Below, piece by piece: positions 54,281 through 63,745 of a stretch of DNA of 64,000 nt (its first letter is position 1; every line of letters begins with the position of its first letter). The notes beneath the pieces were generated by a model. That model ran no database searches and was not told the origin of the DNA. It worked only from the letters and a program-made list of their open reading frames with translations. The stretch spans positions 1 through 64,000 of the forward strand of contig JAFYBJ010000011.1 in NCBI GenBank assembly GCA_017540265.1, given 5' to 3'. Origin of the DNA: Lachnospiraceae bacterium. GTDB taxonomy: Bacteria > Bacillota > Clostridia > Lachnospirales > Lachnospiraceae. The translations under genes and the position numbers were made by a program.

Positions 54281-54308
54281 TTGACTTTTTTTATCGAGTT
54301 AGTATAAT
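54281..54308 (+). promoter_or_regulatory. Proximal promoter of the exporter operon
   Basis: TTGACT (54281-54286), a 16-bp spacer, then TATAAT (54303-54308), 72 nt before the ATG at 54380. Confidence 0.7.
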
Positions 54309-54313
54309 CTAAC
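54298..54313 (+). promoter_or_regulatory. Operator-like palindrome over the proximal -10
   Basis: GTTAG-TATAAT-CTAAC: a 5-bp inverted repeat exactly flanking the -10 box, a natural place for a repressor. No regulator gene is adjacent. Confidence 0.45.
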
Positions 54314-54379
54314 CTGAGTTTTAAATGTAACACATGTGTTTCAAGTGTCGTCAGAAGCAGATGACAGAATGGAGAAGCT

Positions 54380-55963
54380 ATGAAAACAAAAGATACGAAA
54401 GCAAATGAAATGAAACTGAAAGTTGCAAAAAAAAGTAATATGAGGAATATCTTTATCAGATCCATTGCGGCAGGCACTGCTCTTATCTCGCTTGCTTTAG
54501 CCGGATGCGGGAAAAAAGAAGCACTTTCTCCCGGAAGTATCACTGTTCTTGAGCCGGTCAGTTTTGTGGAGAAAGTAAGGGCAGACGGAACAGTGGAATG
54601 TTCGGAGCCTCATTATATTTATTCAAACCTTACACTTCCGGTTCAGGAGATATACGTTAAGGAAGGCGATCATGTCAGTGAAGGAGACCTGCTCTGCAAG
54701 CTGGATGTCAGGACTATCGAAGAGCAGATTGAGATCCAGCAGGCGGCGATGGAACTTACACAGAAAAATGCATCCTCACAGGAAGATGCCGCAAGAAGAC
54801 AATACAATATATACAGTGAAGGCCTTAAAGGCGGAACCGATGTAAATCTGGTAGCGGCAAAGGCTGCGATGGAAAGCGCCAGAGAAGTATATGAAACAGC
54901 AAAGAAGCGTTATGACGATTATATGGAATCACTTAACATGGGCATGGATCCCGCGCTTTCGGCGGCGGATCAGGCTGTCGCAAAAGCTGCTACGGCTCTT
55001 CATCAGGCAAAGTCAATGCAATATGAGCTTGATGATGAAGAGCATGTAACCGACATCCAGAAAGAGGAAGCAGAGGATGCGGTAGACAGCGCAAGCCTTG
55101 CATATGTACAGGCAGTTGAGAGTAAAAAGAATCTGCTGCGTCAGAGCGATATAACTCTTGCGGATTACGCAAAGAATGCAGATGATGCAAACTTAAACTA
55201 CATCATAGCCCAGAGCGCTTATAACGCTGCTGTGCGCGCACTTGAAAATGCGAAAGCAACTACTACGGACGCCATTAATAAGGCTGTTCTTTCGGGTGAT
55301 ATGAGCGTTGAAGATTTAAAACTCGCCCAGCTCAGGCAGAAGCTTGTCGATTCAAACATCACTTCGGATTTTGAAGGTACTGTCACCGCAGTGAATGTTG
55401 AAGTCGGGGAAAATTCCACGGGTGTTCTGTTTGTGGTAGAAGATACTTCAGATCTTATTCTGACGGCAAGAGTTCCCGAAAAAGATATCAATTCCATTTC
55501 ATCAGATATGGCCATCACGGTAACGCCAAAGGCGGATAATTCAGGTTCCTACAAAGGCGTGATAAGCCGCGTGGCGGATTCATCGGAAAAGAACGCATCC
55601 GGAAAAACCGATACCTCAGGTGAAGACGCCGAATATAAAGTGACCATCGTCATCGAGGATCCTGATGAGCGCATCAGGATAGGAATGAATGCAGATGCAG
55701 AATTTACAGTGTTTGAACAGGAAGGCTGTTTTACGGTTCCAAAGGATGCCGTGTATAAGGATGAAGAAGGAAGCACTTCAGTTCTTGCTGTCAATACAGC
55801 AGAAGGGAGCGGAACCGTAATAAAAACGCCTGTAAGCGTAGTATATGCGGGGAAGAGCATGAACGTGATAGAAGGAAGCGGTATAGCAAGCGGAACACGC
55901 GTGCTTACGGATGCCTCGGCCGGTATGGAACTTGTGGGGACCCGTGTCAACATTGGCAAATAA
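54380..55963 (+). CDS. Membrane-fusion (HlyD/MacA-like) lipoprotein of an ABC exporter
   Basis: This 527-aa protein has a basic N-terminus, a signal segment and the lipobox A-L-A-G-C. The adaptor body follows the MacA/YknX plan: a lipoyl-like half (V-Q-E-I-Y-V-K-E-G-D-H-V), a long coiled coil (about 110-320), then beta-barrel and membrane-proximal domains. It would link the permease to the outer side of the membrane or cell wall. GGAG lies 6 nt before the ATG. It heads an operon with the ATPase and FtsX-type permease genes. Confidence 0.88.
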   Translation: MKTKDTKANEMKLKVAKKSNMRNIFIRSIAAGTALISLALAGCGKKEALSPGSITVLEPVSFVEKVRADGTVECSEPHYIYSNLTLPVQEIYVKEGDHVSEGDLLCKLDVRTIEEQIEIQQAAMELTQKNASSQEDAARRQYNIYSEGLKGGTDVNLVAAKAAMESAREVYETAKKRYDDYMESLNMGMDPALSAADQAVAKAATALHQAKSMQYELDDEEHVTDIQKEEAEDAVDSASLAYVQAVESKKNLLRQSDITLADYAKNADDANLNYIIAQSAYNAAVRALENAKATTTDAINKAVLSGDMSVEDLKLAQLRQKLVDSNITSDFEGTVTAVNVEVGENSTGVLFVVEDTSDLILTARVPEKDINSISSDMAITVTPKADNSGSYKGVISRVADSSEKNASGKTDTSGEDAEYKVTIVIEDPDERIRIGMNADAEFTVFEQEGCFTVPKDAVYKDEEGSTSVLAVNTAEGSGTVIKTPVSVVYAGKSMNVIEGSGIASGTRVLTDASAGMELVGTRVNIGK

Positions 55964-56013
55964 ATCTCTTCTGCAGTTTTATGGAAAACGGCAAAATAAG
56001 GAAAGGAAATGCC

Positions 56014-56724
56014 ATGGCGGATAAAGTCATATTAAGAGATGTATCTAAGATCTATAAAACAGGTGAAAAAGAATACAGGGCGCTGGATCATGTAAATCTG
56101 AATATAGAAGAAGGCAGGTTTGTAGTCATCCTCGGTCCCTCCGGTGCCGGAAAATCGACACTTCTTAATCTTATCGGAGGCATGGACAATCCCTCAGAAG
56201 GTGATGTGATAGTTAACGGAGAAAATATTTCAAATTACAGTGATAAGCAGCTAAGCGATTTCAGAGCTCACAGCATAGGCTTTATATTTCAGTTTTACAA
56301 TATCCTCCCTTCACTTACAGTGCTTGAGAATGTTGAACTGGTTAAGGAGATAACCACTTCGGGCATTAATGCAAAACAGGCTGTGGAAGATGTGGGTCTT
56401 GGTGAACATCTTTATAAATTTCCAAATCAGCTTTCCGGAGGTGAACAGCAGAGGGTTTCCATAGCCAGAGCCATTGCAAAAAATCCCGCACTGCTCTTAT
56501 GTGACGAACCTACGGGAGCGCTGGATTCGATGACGGGAGCCATGGTTCTTAAAATCCTTAAAAGACAGTGTGACAGTGACAGGGGAAACAATACGGTTAT
56601 CATAGTTACCCACAATGCTCTTATCGCAGATACCGCCGATGTTGTGATACGTGTAAAGAACGGACATATAGAAAGCGTATACGAGAATCCGTCGCCGATG
56701 AATATAGATGATGTTTCCTGGTAG
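56014..56724 (+). CDS. ABC exporter ATPase (MacB/LolD-like)
   Basis: A 236-aa protein placed at ATG 56014 (AAGGAAAGG upstream); the longer reading from 55981 has no ribosome site. It has Walker [10 protein letters not shown], the Q-loop, the signature L-S-G-G-E-Q-Q-R, and Walker [13 protein letters not shown]. All fit the MacB/LolD subfamily, which drives mechanotransmission with FtsX-type permeases. It follows the adaptor by about 50 nt. Confidence 0.93.
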   Translation: MADKVILRDVSKIYKTGEKEYRALDHVNLNIEEGRFVVILGPSGAGKSTLLNLIGGMDNPSEGDVIVNGENISNYSDKQLSDFRAHSIGFIFQFYNILPSLTVLENVELVKEITTSGINAKQAVEDVGLGEHLYKFPNQLSGGEQQRVSIARAIAKNPALLLCDEPTGALDSMTGAMVLKILKRQCDSDRGNNTVIIVTHNALIADTADVVIRVKNGHIESVYENPSPMNIDDVSW

Positions 56725-56733
56725 GATATTTTT

Positions 56734-56756
56734 TGTCATCTTAAAGCGAAGGATCT
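56734..56756 (+). repeat. REP-like dispersed palindrome, family A, copy 7
   Basis: TGTCATCTTAAAGCGAAGGATCT, a shortened copy within the operon, between the ATPase and permease genes. Confidence 0.6.
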
Positions 56757-56789
56757 AACCATGTACTTCCCTGCAAATGGAGGAATAAA

Positions 56790-59453
56790 ATGCTCATAAG
56801 AAAAATGCTGCGTGATATAAAAAACAACTTCACGCAGTTTGTAACCATCTTTGCCATGGTTACAATAGCAATGACAGTATATGCCGGTATCTGTTCCTAC
56901 GGAGACGGTATGAAAGTTTCGGGAGACCGGTTTTATACAGATCTGAATATGCCGGATCTGTGGCTTTCCGGTGAAGGCTTTACAAAAAGTGATATGGAAA
57001 AGATAAAAGCAGTAAGCGGCGTAAAAGATGCCATGCGTTATATCTCCATATCAATGACAGGTGAGATCGAATATGCCGGAGGAAGAAAGGCTTCCTTTAC
57101 TGTTCCCATGGAAGGAAACTTTATAGATACGGCACAAAAAGAGATCACGATAAACCGCTTTCATGTGACAGAGGGCATACCCTATGATCCCGATGCGGAA
57201 GGAATGTGGCTTGGCAGACTCTTTGCCGAAGCACGGGATATCCATCCCGGCGATACCATAAGCCTGACTTATGAAGAAACCGAGATCACGGGAAAGGTAC
57301 TCGGCATAATATCCGTTCCGGATCATGTATATGTGACCCAGGACTCATCCGTCATCTTCCAGCAGGCTAAAGACTTTGGATGGGTGTATATGTCCATGCG
57401 CTATTTTCCGCGGGAGGCCATGTATGACAGGATAATAGAAAGTGAAGGTATTCAGGGATTTCTTGAATCCCGGGATGAACTTGCTTTAATGCATGAAAAC
57501 GGTATGTCCTGGCGCGACATACTTGTGACAGCTCTTAGTGATATGGATCCCGATACGGATCTTAAGACTGCTCTGGATCTTGCGCCCGGGATCGCAAATG
57601 ATACAGCCGGTGAAGGGGAGAAACATGATTTTATAAAAGCGTTGGATCCCGGTTTTAATCCTGAAGACGCTTATGTATATCCGATTGTTTGCGTCGATGT
57701 TGAAGGAGAGGCGCCGGGGATATACCCGGGCAATAAGGACGATGGATCTTTTGATAAAAAAATTGACCGTATAAAAAATGAACTCTACACTATAGATGCT
57801 GTGGATTCGGTCACAGGCAGAGATATGTCTTCTTCGTATGCGAGTTATAAATCGGAAGCCGAAGAAGGAGACACCTATTCCGGAATGTTTACGTTTCTCT
57901 TTCTTTTCATTGCCTCGCTTTCCGTCGTTACTACCATGAACCGGTTTGTAAAAAAACAGAGGATGCAGATAGGCGCACTTAAGGCACTGGGATTCAGAAA
58001 CAGCCGTATATACAGGCATTACATTTCCTACGGCTTTTTTGTAAGTCTTGTGGGAGTGGTGACAGGTTTTGCTATCGGTATTCCCACACTTGGTGTTCAT
58101 TTCTTTGATATGGAAATGGATTTTTATGATGTGTCCGGCGGAGGTCTCTATATTGCTCCAAAGAATTATATAGTGGCTGTGCTCATAGTGATCATGGTCA
58201 CCTGTGTCACATTCTTTTCAAGCAGAAAGATACTTTCCGAACCTGCAGCGCAGACATTAAAGCTTGAGGTTCCAAAGATAAAACCAAAAAAGAAGAGCGA
58301 AAAACCGGGGGGAATAATGTCCCGTCTTTCTTTTGCGGTTAAATGGAACCTGCGCGATGTGGCAAGGAGCAAAGCAAGGACCATGATGGGTGTAGTGGGT
58401 GTGGCAGGTTCCACACTGTTGATCGTAATGGCATTTGGCATGGAGGATTCCATGAACCACTATCTTGACTGGGAATTCTCAAACATTCTCAGGTTTAAGT
58501 CAAAGCTTACAATGGACTCTGATATAACAAATGTTGAAAGAGGCGATCTGTATCGTGAATACGGAAATTCAACAACACAGAATGTGCCCATAGAATATTA
58601 TGACGGCAACGGCATGCTTCAGACATCCGTCATTACTGTTAATGATTCATCAGGCATGGTGGCTGTCTGCGATCATGATCAAAATCCTCACGACATAAAC
58701 GAAGGGATACCGGGTAATACCTTTGGTGATATCAATGCTCCGGGGGCGCTTTATGCAACGGAAAAACTGGTCATCAATAAAAAGATCGATACAAACGGGA
58801 AGATAAGATGGCATATACTTGGAATCGATGACTGGTATGAAACAAAGATCGCGGCAATAAACCGTGATCCCCAGGCACAGCAGTTTGCCATGACAAGGGC
58901 GGCTTTTGAAGGTCTCGGTGAAAAATATGAACCCGATACTCTGTATACCGATGCAGACCTTACCGGAGTGGATGATGAAGAAATTGACGGCGTGAGCGCA
59001 ATAAGCACGCTTTCTTCACTCAGGGAACAGATGGGAGGAATGTTAAATATGATAAAGGGAATGCTTGGCCTCTTTATCGTCATGTCCGGTCTGCTGGGAT
59101 TCATAATAATCTATAATATGGGGCTGCTTTCAATGAGTGAGAAGATGTATCAGTTCTCGACGCTGAAGGTCCTTGGATTCGGGTTTTACAGGATCGTTAA
59201 GATTTATACCATGCAGAATATATGGATAACCGTTACAGGCATACTTTTGGGCCTTCCTATGGGATTTGTATTTACGGATTTTCTGTTTAAATATGCCATA
59301 GGTGAAGATTACGATTTCGGGGCTTATATCGAGCCTTCAGCATATATAATAGCAACTCTTGGAACAATGGCGGTAATGATATTTACAAGTATCGTCCTTG
59401 CCCGCAATATTAAAAAGATAGATATGGTCGCAAGCTTAAAGGCAAATGAATGA
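56790..59453 (+). CDS. FtsX-family ABC exporter permease
   Basis: This 887-aa membrane protein starts with one helix and a large extracytoplasmic domain (about 45-360). The first FtsX domain (three helices, about 365-490) follows, then a linker and a helix near 540-560. A second extracytoplasmic region and a C-terminal FtsX domain (about 740-880) complete it. The two-FtsX, double-loop layout is that of LolC/E-like and antimicrobial-peptide exporters rather than the one-domain MacB. GGAGG precedes the ATG. Its substrate is not shown. Confidence 0.9.
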   Translation: MLIRKMLRDIKNNFTQFVTIFAMVTIAMTVYAGICSYGDGMKVSGDRFYTDLNMPDLWLSGEGFTKSDMEKIKAVSGVKDAMRYISISMTGEIEYAGGRKASFTVPMEGNFIDTAQKEITINRFHVTEGIPYDPDAEGMWLGRLFAEARDIHPGDTISLTYEETEITGKVLGIISVPDHVYVTQDSSVIFQQAKDFGWVYMSMRYFPREAMYDRIIESEGIQGFLESRDELALMHENGMSWRDILVTALSDMDPDTDLKTALDLAPGIANDTAGEGEKHDFIKALDPGFNPEDAYVYPIVCVDVEGEAPGIYPGNKDDGSFDKKIDRIKNELYTIDAVDSVTGRDMSSSYASYKSEAEEGDTYSGMFTFLFLFIASLSVVTTMNRFVKKQRMQIGALKALGFRNSRIYRHYISYGFFVSLVGVVTGFAIGIPTLGVHFFDMEMDFYDVSGGGLYIAPKNYIVAVLIVIMVTCVTFFSSRKILSEPAAQTLKLEVPKIKPKKKSEKPGGIMSRLSFAVKWNLRDVARSKARTMMGVVGVAGSTLLIVMAFGMEDSMNHYLDWEFSNILRFKSKLTMDSDITNVERGDLYREYGNSTTQNVPIEYYDGNGMLQTSVITVNDSSGMVAVCDHDQNPHDINEGIPGNTFGDINAPGALYATEKLVINKKIDTNGKIRWHILGIDDWYETKIAAINRDPQAQQFAMTRAAFEGLGEKYEPDTLYTDADLTGVDDEEIDGVSAISTLSSLREQMGGMLNMIKGMLGLFIVMSGLLGFIIIYNMGLLSMSEKMYQFSTLKVLGFGFYRIVKIYTMQNIWITVTGILLGLPMGFVFTDFLFKYAIGEDYDFGAYIEPSAYIIATLGTMAVMIFTSIVLARNIKKIDMVASLKANE

Positions 59454-59465
59454 AATTAAAGGGAA

Positions 59466-59494
59466 TTGCACCACGTAAGCTGATATTTTATAAT
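59466..59494 (+). promoter_or_regulatory. Promoter for the DUF3298 lipoprotein
   Basis: TTGCAC (59466-59471), a 17-bp spacer, then TATAAT (59489-59494). Confidence 0.5.
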
Positions 59495-59538
59495 GTAAAG
59501 GTTGTCTGATATATGAGATAGGGTTTACGGAGGATATC

Positions 59539-61191
59539 ATGATAAAGAAAAAGTTTGCGGCTGCACTAGTCCTTTCGGGTGCGTTAATGCTTTCTGCCTG
59601 TGGAAACGGGGCTGATGATGTTTCGGCGGAACCTTCTGCTTCAGCTGATCAGGCTGTCCCGGCTGATGCTGCGGAGAGTATATCGGAGGATGAACCTGCA
59701 CAGGCAGAGGATTATAAGTCCGAAGCTCCGGTCACAATTGTCAATGAAAAGCAGGACTGCACACACAGTTTTGCAACTCTTTTCAGCACGGAATGCAGTC
59801 TGTATTATCTGAACAGTGAAACGGCAGATAAATATCCGTTACTGGCTAAAGCCCTTAAGGAAGTTAATGATGAGACAAGGCAGATTGTAAAGACCAATGT
59901 TGATAACTGCGTAAGGGATGCATATGCACTTTTTAAAGATGCAGGGAGTGACGCGCCTCTTCCGTATACTTACAGCTCTTTGGGCGATATTTCAAGATTT
60001 GATGACAGGCTTTTTGTTATCTCAACTTATATCGACGAATATTACGGCGGCGCTCACGGGATGTATTATAAGCATTACGTGAATATTGATGTAAACAGCG
60101 GAAAGAGACTTACCGCTTCCGATCTCATAACAGATAAGGACGGAGCAGTGGATGCGATATGCAAGAGGCTCCGTGAGGATTATGATGGAGTGATCGATGA
60201 GACTCTTATGTATGAACCGTCTCTTGAATCTTTTGTCAAAAAATCAGTCGATAATGATTCCATAGATATTACAATGGTGAACGGGTATGTAGAGGTTTAT
60301 TATCCCGTATATTCATTTGGAAGCTATGCTGCCGGAGATTATCAGATACAGCTTTCACCGGAAGATTGTCCCGGGGTATTCAATGAAGAATATACAGAGG
60401 ATACATCAGGGGATATTATTTTTGAAACTGCCAGACAGGAAAGGAAAGCCGGGGATATCACATATGATGGGCCGGAAGAAAATTATATAAGCGTATCCTG
60501 TCCTTCATGGGATCATTATACCGACGGAAAGCATGAAGCTGAAGAAATGCATACCACGATCGATCTGGTGCACAAAGAGGTTATGGAGCCAATGCTGACA
60601 GATGACTGGGCTTATGCTGAGGGCTATGATGTGCAGGGAGCTTTTTATACCAGGGATGACGGAGTATCTTTTTCGCTTGAAAATCCTGTGGATTATTTCT
60701 ATGATTACCAGAGTTTAAGTATTTATGATACTAATGCGGATAAAAAATACATCTATTACCTTGGTGAACTTGCGAACGGTCCGGATAAGGCAAAAAATAA
60801 AACGAGCAGGGCATCCATGAATCAGTACGTTCAGTATGCCTGCGAGCAGAACGGAGTGGTATATGTGGAACTTATGTTTAACGGTTATTCCAGCGAAGAG
60901 CCGAATACCGCATATATCTGCGCTTTCGATAAGGAAAGCGGCGAGGTGATATGGAAGAGTGATCCGTTAGTGGCAAATGCCGAGAATTTCATAGTGACCG
61001 AGAGTTCGGTGATATGCGGATACGGCTTTACGGATGAAGATGATTATCTGTATGAGCTTGATATTCAGACGGGTGAGACGGTAGATCGCATAAAGCTTGA
61101 TAAAAAACCGGATGTATTTGTGCGTGACGGAAGCAGGCTGACTGTATGGGCGTATGATACGGAATATGAATTCCGGGTTGCGGAAGGGTAA
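59539..61191 (+). CDS. Lipoprotein with DUF3298-like domain and PQQ-like C-terminal repeats
   Basis: This 550-aa lipoprotein has the lipobox L-S-A-C and an acidic Ala/Glu linker. The N-terminal globular part has Y-Y-G-G-A-H-G and D-V-N-S-G-K-R-L-T, the DUF3298/RsiV hallmark also present in the 18603-20522 product. The C-terminal half has beta-propeller-like units (I-C-A-F-D-K-E-S-G-E-V-I-W-K). GGAGGA precedes the ATG. It is followed 27 nt later by another lipoprotein gene. Confidence 0.75.
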   Translation: MIKKKFAAALVLSGALMLSACGNGADDVSAEPSASADQAVPADAAESISEDEPAQAEDYKSEAPVTIVNEKQDCTHSFATLFSTECSLYYLNSETADKYPLLAKALKEVNDETRQIVKTNVDNCVRDAYALFKDAGSDAPLPYTYSSLGDISRFDDRLFVISTYIDEYYGGAHGMYYKHYVNIDVNSGKRLTASDLITDKDGAVDAICKRLREDYDGVIDETLMYEPSLESFVKKSVDNDSIDITMVNGYVEVYYPVYSFGSYAAGDYQIQLSPEDCPGVFNEEYTEDTSGDIIFETARQERKAGDITYDGPEENYISVSCPSWDHYTDGKHEAEEMHTTIDLVHKEVMEPMLTDDWAYAEGYDVQGAFYTRDDGVSFSLENPVDYFYDYQSLSIYDTNADKKYIYYLGELANGPDKAKNKTSRASMNQYVQYACEQNGVVYVELMFNGYSSEEPNTAYICAFDKESGEVIWKSDPLVANAENFIVTESSVICGYGFTDEDDYLYELDIQTGETVDRIKLDKKPDVFVRDGSRLTVWAYDTEYEFRVAEG

Positions 61192-61218
61192 TGTTTTTTC
61201 ATTCGGGGAGGGCAGAAT

Positions 61219-62499
61219 ATGAAAAGATCAAGGTTATTTGTACCGCTGTTTCTGGCACTTGCATTTACTGCATGCGGTGAGATAAAGACCGGTATAGATG
61301 CGGACGCCTTAAGAGGCATGGACAGGACCCAGGCAGAGGATATGCTTACAAAGGCCGGTTTTTCCACCTTTGATGTGACCGGATATGTGAGAGCCATGGC
61401 TGATACATCCGTAACCGATGGAGAGATAATAGATGTAAGGATAGACGGTGATCCGGATTTTAAAGGGACCACGCCTTTCAAAAAAGAAGCGCAGGTGAGC
61501 TTTACGGTCTATGAAAGACCGGCGGATACGCGTTCCTGGAAGACTGCGGAGAGTTTTTTTAAGCCTGATATCAATCCGGCAAGATGCAGACTTGAGATAC
61601 CGGATTATTGGGAGAAAGAATCGGAAGATTCCGAAAAGGCAGTTTACGCAGTCGAGGGAGGATATGCAAAACTTACGCTCACGAATGTTAAAACAGAGGG
61701 AGTTCCGGAGGAAACATCAGCCGGATCGGATAAATCACTGTTTATCCTAAGGGTCGAGAATGACGGCTTTGAAGATTTTAAATACCTTGATTCGGAAACG
61801 ATCGAGAGTAAGAGCGGAAATATGCTGCTGCTTCATTACATTTATGAAAGTGAAGGGCTGTGGGGAGAAGGATTTGACTGTATAATACCTTCTGCCGGTG
61901 AAAAGACCGGAGTGATAAGCTTAAGGCAGGCTGATGATACGGTATTTAATTATGCGGAAGGCTTTAGAAATATCTGTAAAGGGATAGAACCTTTTTCGGA
62001 TAAAATAGCGATAGGCGGACTTGAATTCAAGATACCCGACGGTCTTGTGACTCTTGAGAATAACAGCAAGGCCATCGAAGAGATGATAAAGCAGACGAAT
62101 TCGGCATCTCTCGATGAACTTTTAAAGGACGCGGGGCCGTTAGAGAGCGCGATGTTAGTTCCGGAGGATTATAACGGAAAGAATGCGCCGGACGAGTTTA
62201 TGCTGTTTATGGTGTTTGAGGAAAATATCTTCGGCGAAGTGACACATACCGATCTTGCGTATAACAGCAGCCTTATAAAGATACTGCTTGCGGGGCAGAT
62301 GCCGGAAGGTATGGAATTTACCATGGTACAGAGTATGCCCGGATTTTTGATGTTCCAGAATGACGAGGATGTGGTCGGAGGTATGTTCATGGGACTTACC
62401 ACATCCAACGAAACATTCTTCGCAATCTATTCAAACGAAGATAAAACAGTGGGTGAAAAGAGATTCCGTGAATTTCTTAAATCAGCAAAAGTAAAATAA
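61219..62499 (+). CDS. Lipoprotein with an N-terminal PASTA-like unit
   Basis: This 426-aa lipoprotein has the lipobox F-T-A-C at residue 19. Residues about 30-95 resemble one PASTA-like module (R-T-Q-A-E-D-M-L-T-K-A-G-F, then a V-x-F-T-V-Y strand). The remaining part is not recognised. GGGGAGGG lies just before the ATG. It ends 20 nt before the aminotransferase gene, so co-transcription with it is possible. Confidence 0.6.
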   Translation: MKRSRLFVPLFLALAFTACGEIKTGIDADALRGMDRTQAEDMLTKAGFSTFDVTGYVRAMADTSVTDGEIIDVRIDGDPDFKGTTPFKKEAQVSFTVYERPADTRSWKTAESFFKPDINPARCRLEIPDYWEKESEDSEKAVYAVEGGYAKLTLTNVKTEGVPEETSAGSDKSLFILRVENDGFEDFKYLDSETIESKSGNMLLLHYIYESEGLWGEGFDCIIPSAGEKTGVISLRQADDTVFNYAEGFRNICKGIEPFSDKIAIGGLEFKIPDGLVTLENNSKAIEEMIKQTNSASLDELLKDAGPLESAMLVPEDYNGKNAPDEFMLFMVFEENIFGEVTHTDLAYNSSLIKILLAGQMPEGMEFTMVQSMPGFLMFQNDEDVVGGMFMGLTTSNETFFAIYSNEDKTVGEKRFREFLKSAKVK

Positions 62500-62519
62500 T
62501 AACAGAAAGGAAGTAAAGT

Positions 62520-63710
62520 ATGTTATCACAGAAATATAAGGATATGTGCAACACACCGTCCGTAATACGTTCACTTGCGGTATACGCATCAGAGAGAGGA
62601 AAGGAGATAGGATACGAAAACGTATTTGATTACAGTCTCGGTAATCCCTCTGTTCCCGTGCCGGAGGAATTTAATAAAGCGATAAGGGAGCTTACTGAAA
62701 CTCTTTCATCAAATGAGCTTCACGGATACAGCCCTAATCCCGGAAATCCCGGAGTACGTACAGCGATAGCTGAATCTTTAAAAAAGCGTTTCGGACTTCC
62801 TTATGAGCAGAAGCATATATTCATGACATCTGCCGCGGCATCAGCCATCGCTCATGCGGTTCGCTGCGTTACGGCACCCGGTGATGAGGTGCTCACCTTT
62901 GCTCCTCATTTCCCTGAATATGTGCCTTACATAAACGAGACAGGTGCAGTGCTTAAGGTGGTTCCCGCCGATACGGGAAGCTTCCAGATAAACTTTGATG
63001 AATTTGAAAAGATGCTCAATCCTAAGGTGCAGGCGGTGCTCATAAACACCCCGAATAATCCTTCCGGAGTTGCTTATTCAAGCGCAACATTAAAGCGACT
63101 CGCTGATACACTGTATGAGAAGCAGAAAGAATACGGCCATGAGATATTCCTTATCTCGGATGAGCCTTACAGGGAGATAGTATTTAAAGGAGCAGATGCG
63201 CCGTATGTATCTTCTTTCTATGATAATACGCTTTCCTGCTACAGCTTTTCAAAGTCGCTTTCCGTACCCGGAGAAAGAATAGGGTATGTAGCTGTAAACC
63301 CGGCTGCCAAAGATGCGGATATGATAGTTCCCATGTGTGTGCAGATATCAAGAGGAACGGGACATAACTGTCCTTCTTCGATCATCCAGATGGCCGCAGC
63401 GCGCTGTGCATATCTTACAAGTGATCTTTCCGTATATGAGACCAATATGAATCTTATATATGACAAGCTGATCGAACTTGGTTTTACCGTAGTAAAGCCC
63501 GGCGGGACTTTCTATATATTCCCGAAGGCGCTTGAGGAAGATTCACAGGCCTTCTGCGAAAAAGCAAAGAAATATGATCTTATACTTGTGCCCGGAGACA
63601 GCTTCAAGGCAAAGGGATTCTTCAGGATGGCTTACTGCATAGATACGGAAAAAGTAAAGAGATCTTTACCCGTGCTTGAAAAGTTTGTAAAAGAAGAGTA
63701 TGGAAGATAA
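62520..63710 (+). CDS. PLP-dependent class I/II aminotransferase
   Basis: This 396-aa enzyme shows G-N-P-S-V-P, N-T-P-N-N-P-S-G, S-D-E-P-Y, and the PLP lysine in S-F-S-K-S-L-S, followed by G-E-R-I-G-Y. It is in the aspartate aminotransferase fold group; the specific amino acid is not clear from sequence alone. GAAAGGAAG precedes the ATG. An SCP2-domain gene follows. Confidence 0.9.
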   Translation: MLSQKYKDMCNTPSVIRSLAVYASERGKEIGYENVFDYSLGNPSVPVPEEFNKAIRELTETLSSNELHGYSPNPGNPGVRTAIAESLKKRFGLPYEQKHIFMTSAAASAIAHAVRCVTAPGDEVLTFAPHFPEYVPYINETGAVLKVVPADTGSFQINFDEFEKMLNPKVQAVLINTPNNPSGVAYSSATLKRLADTLYEKQKEYGHEIFLISDEPYREIVFKGADAPYVSSFYDNTLSCYSFSKSLSVPGERIGYVAVNPAAKDADMIVPMCVQISRGTGHNCPSSIIQMAAARCAYLTSDLSVYETNMNLIYDKLIELGFTVVKPGGTFYIFPKALEEDSQAFCEKAKKYDLILVPGDSFKAKGFFRMAYCIDTEKVKRSLPVLEKFVKEEYGR

Positions 63711-63745
63711 AACGGAATGTTTTATTACATAATGGAGGTATGAAA

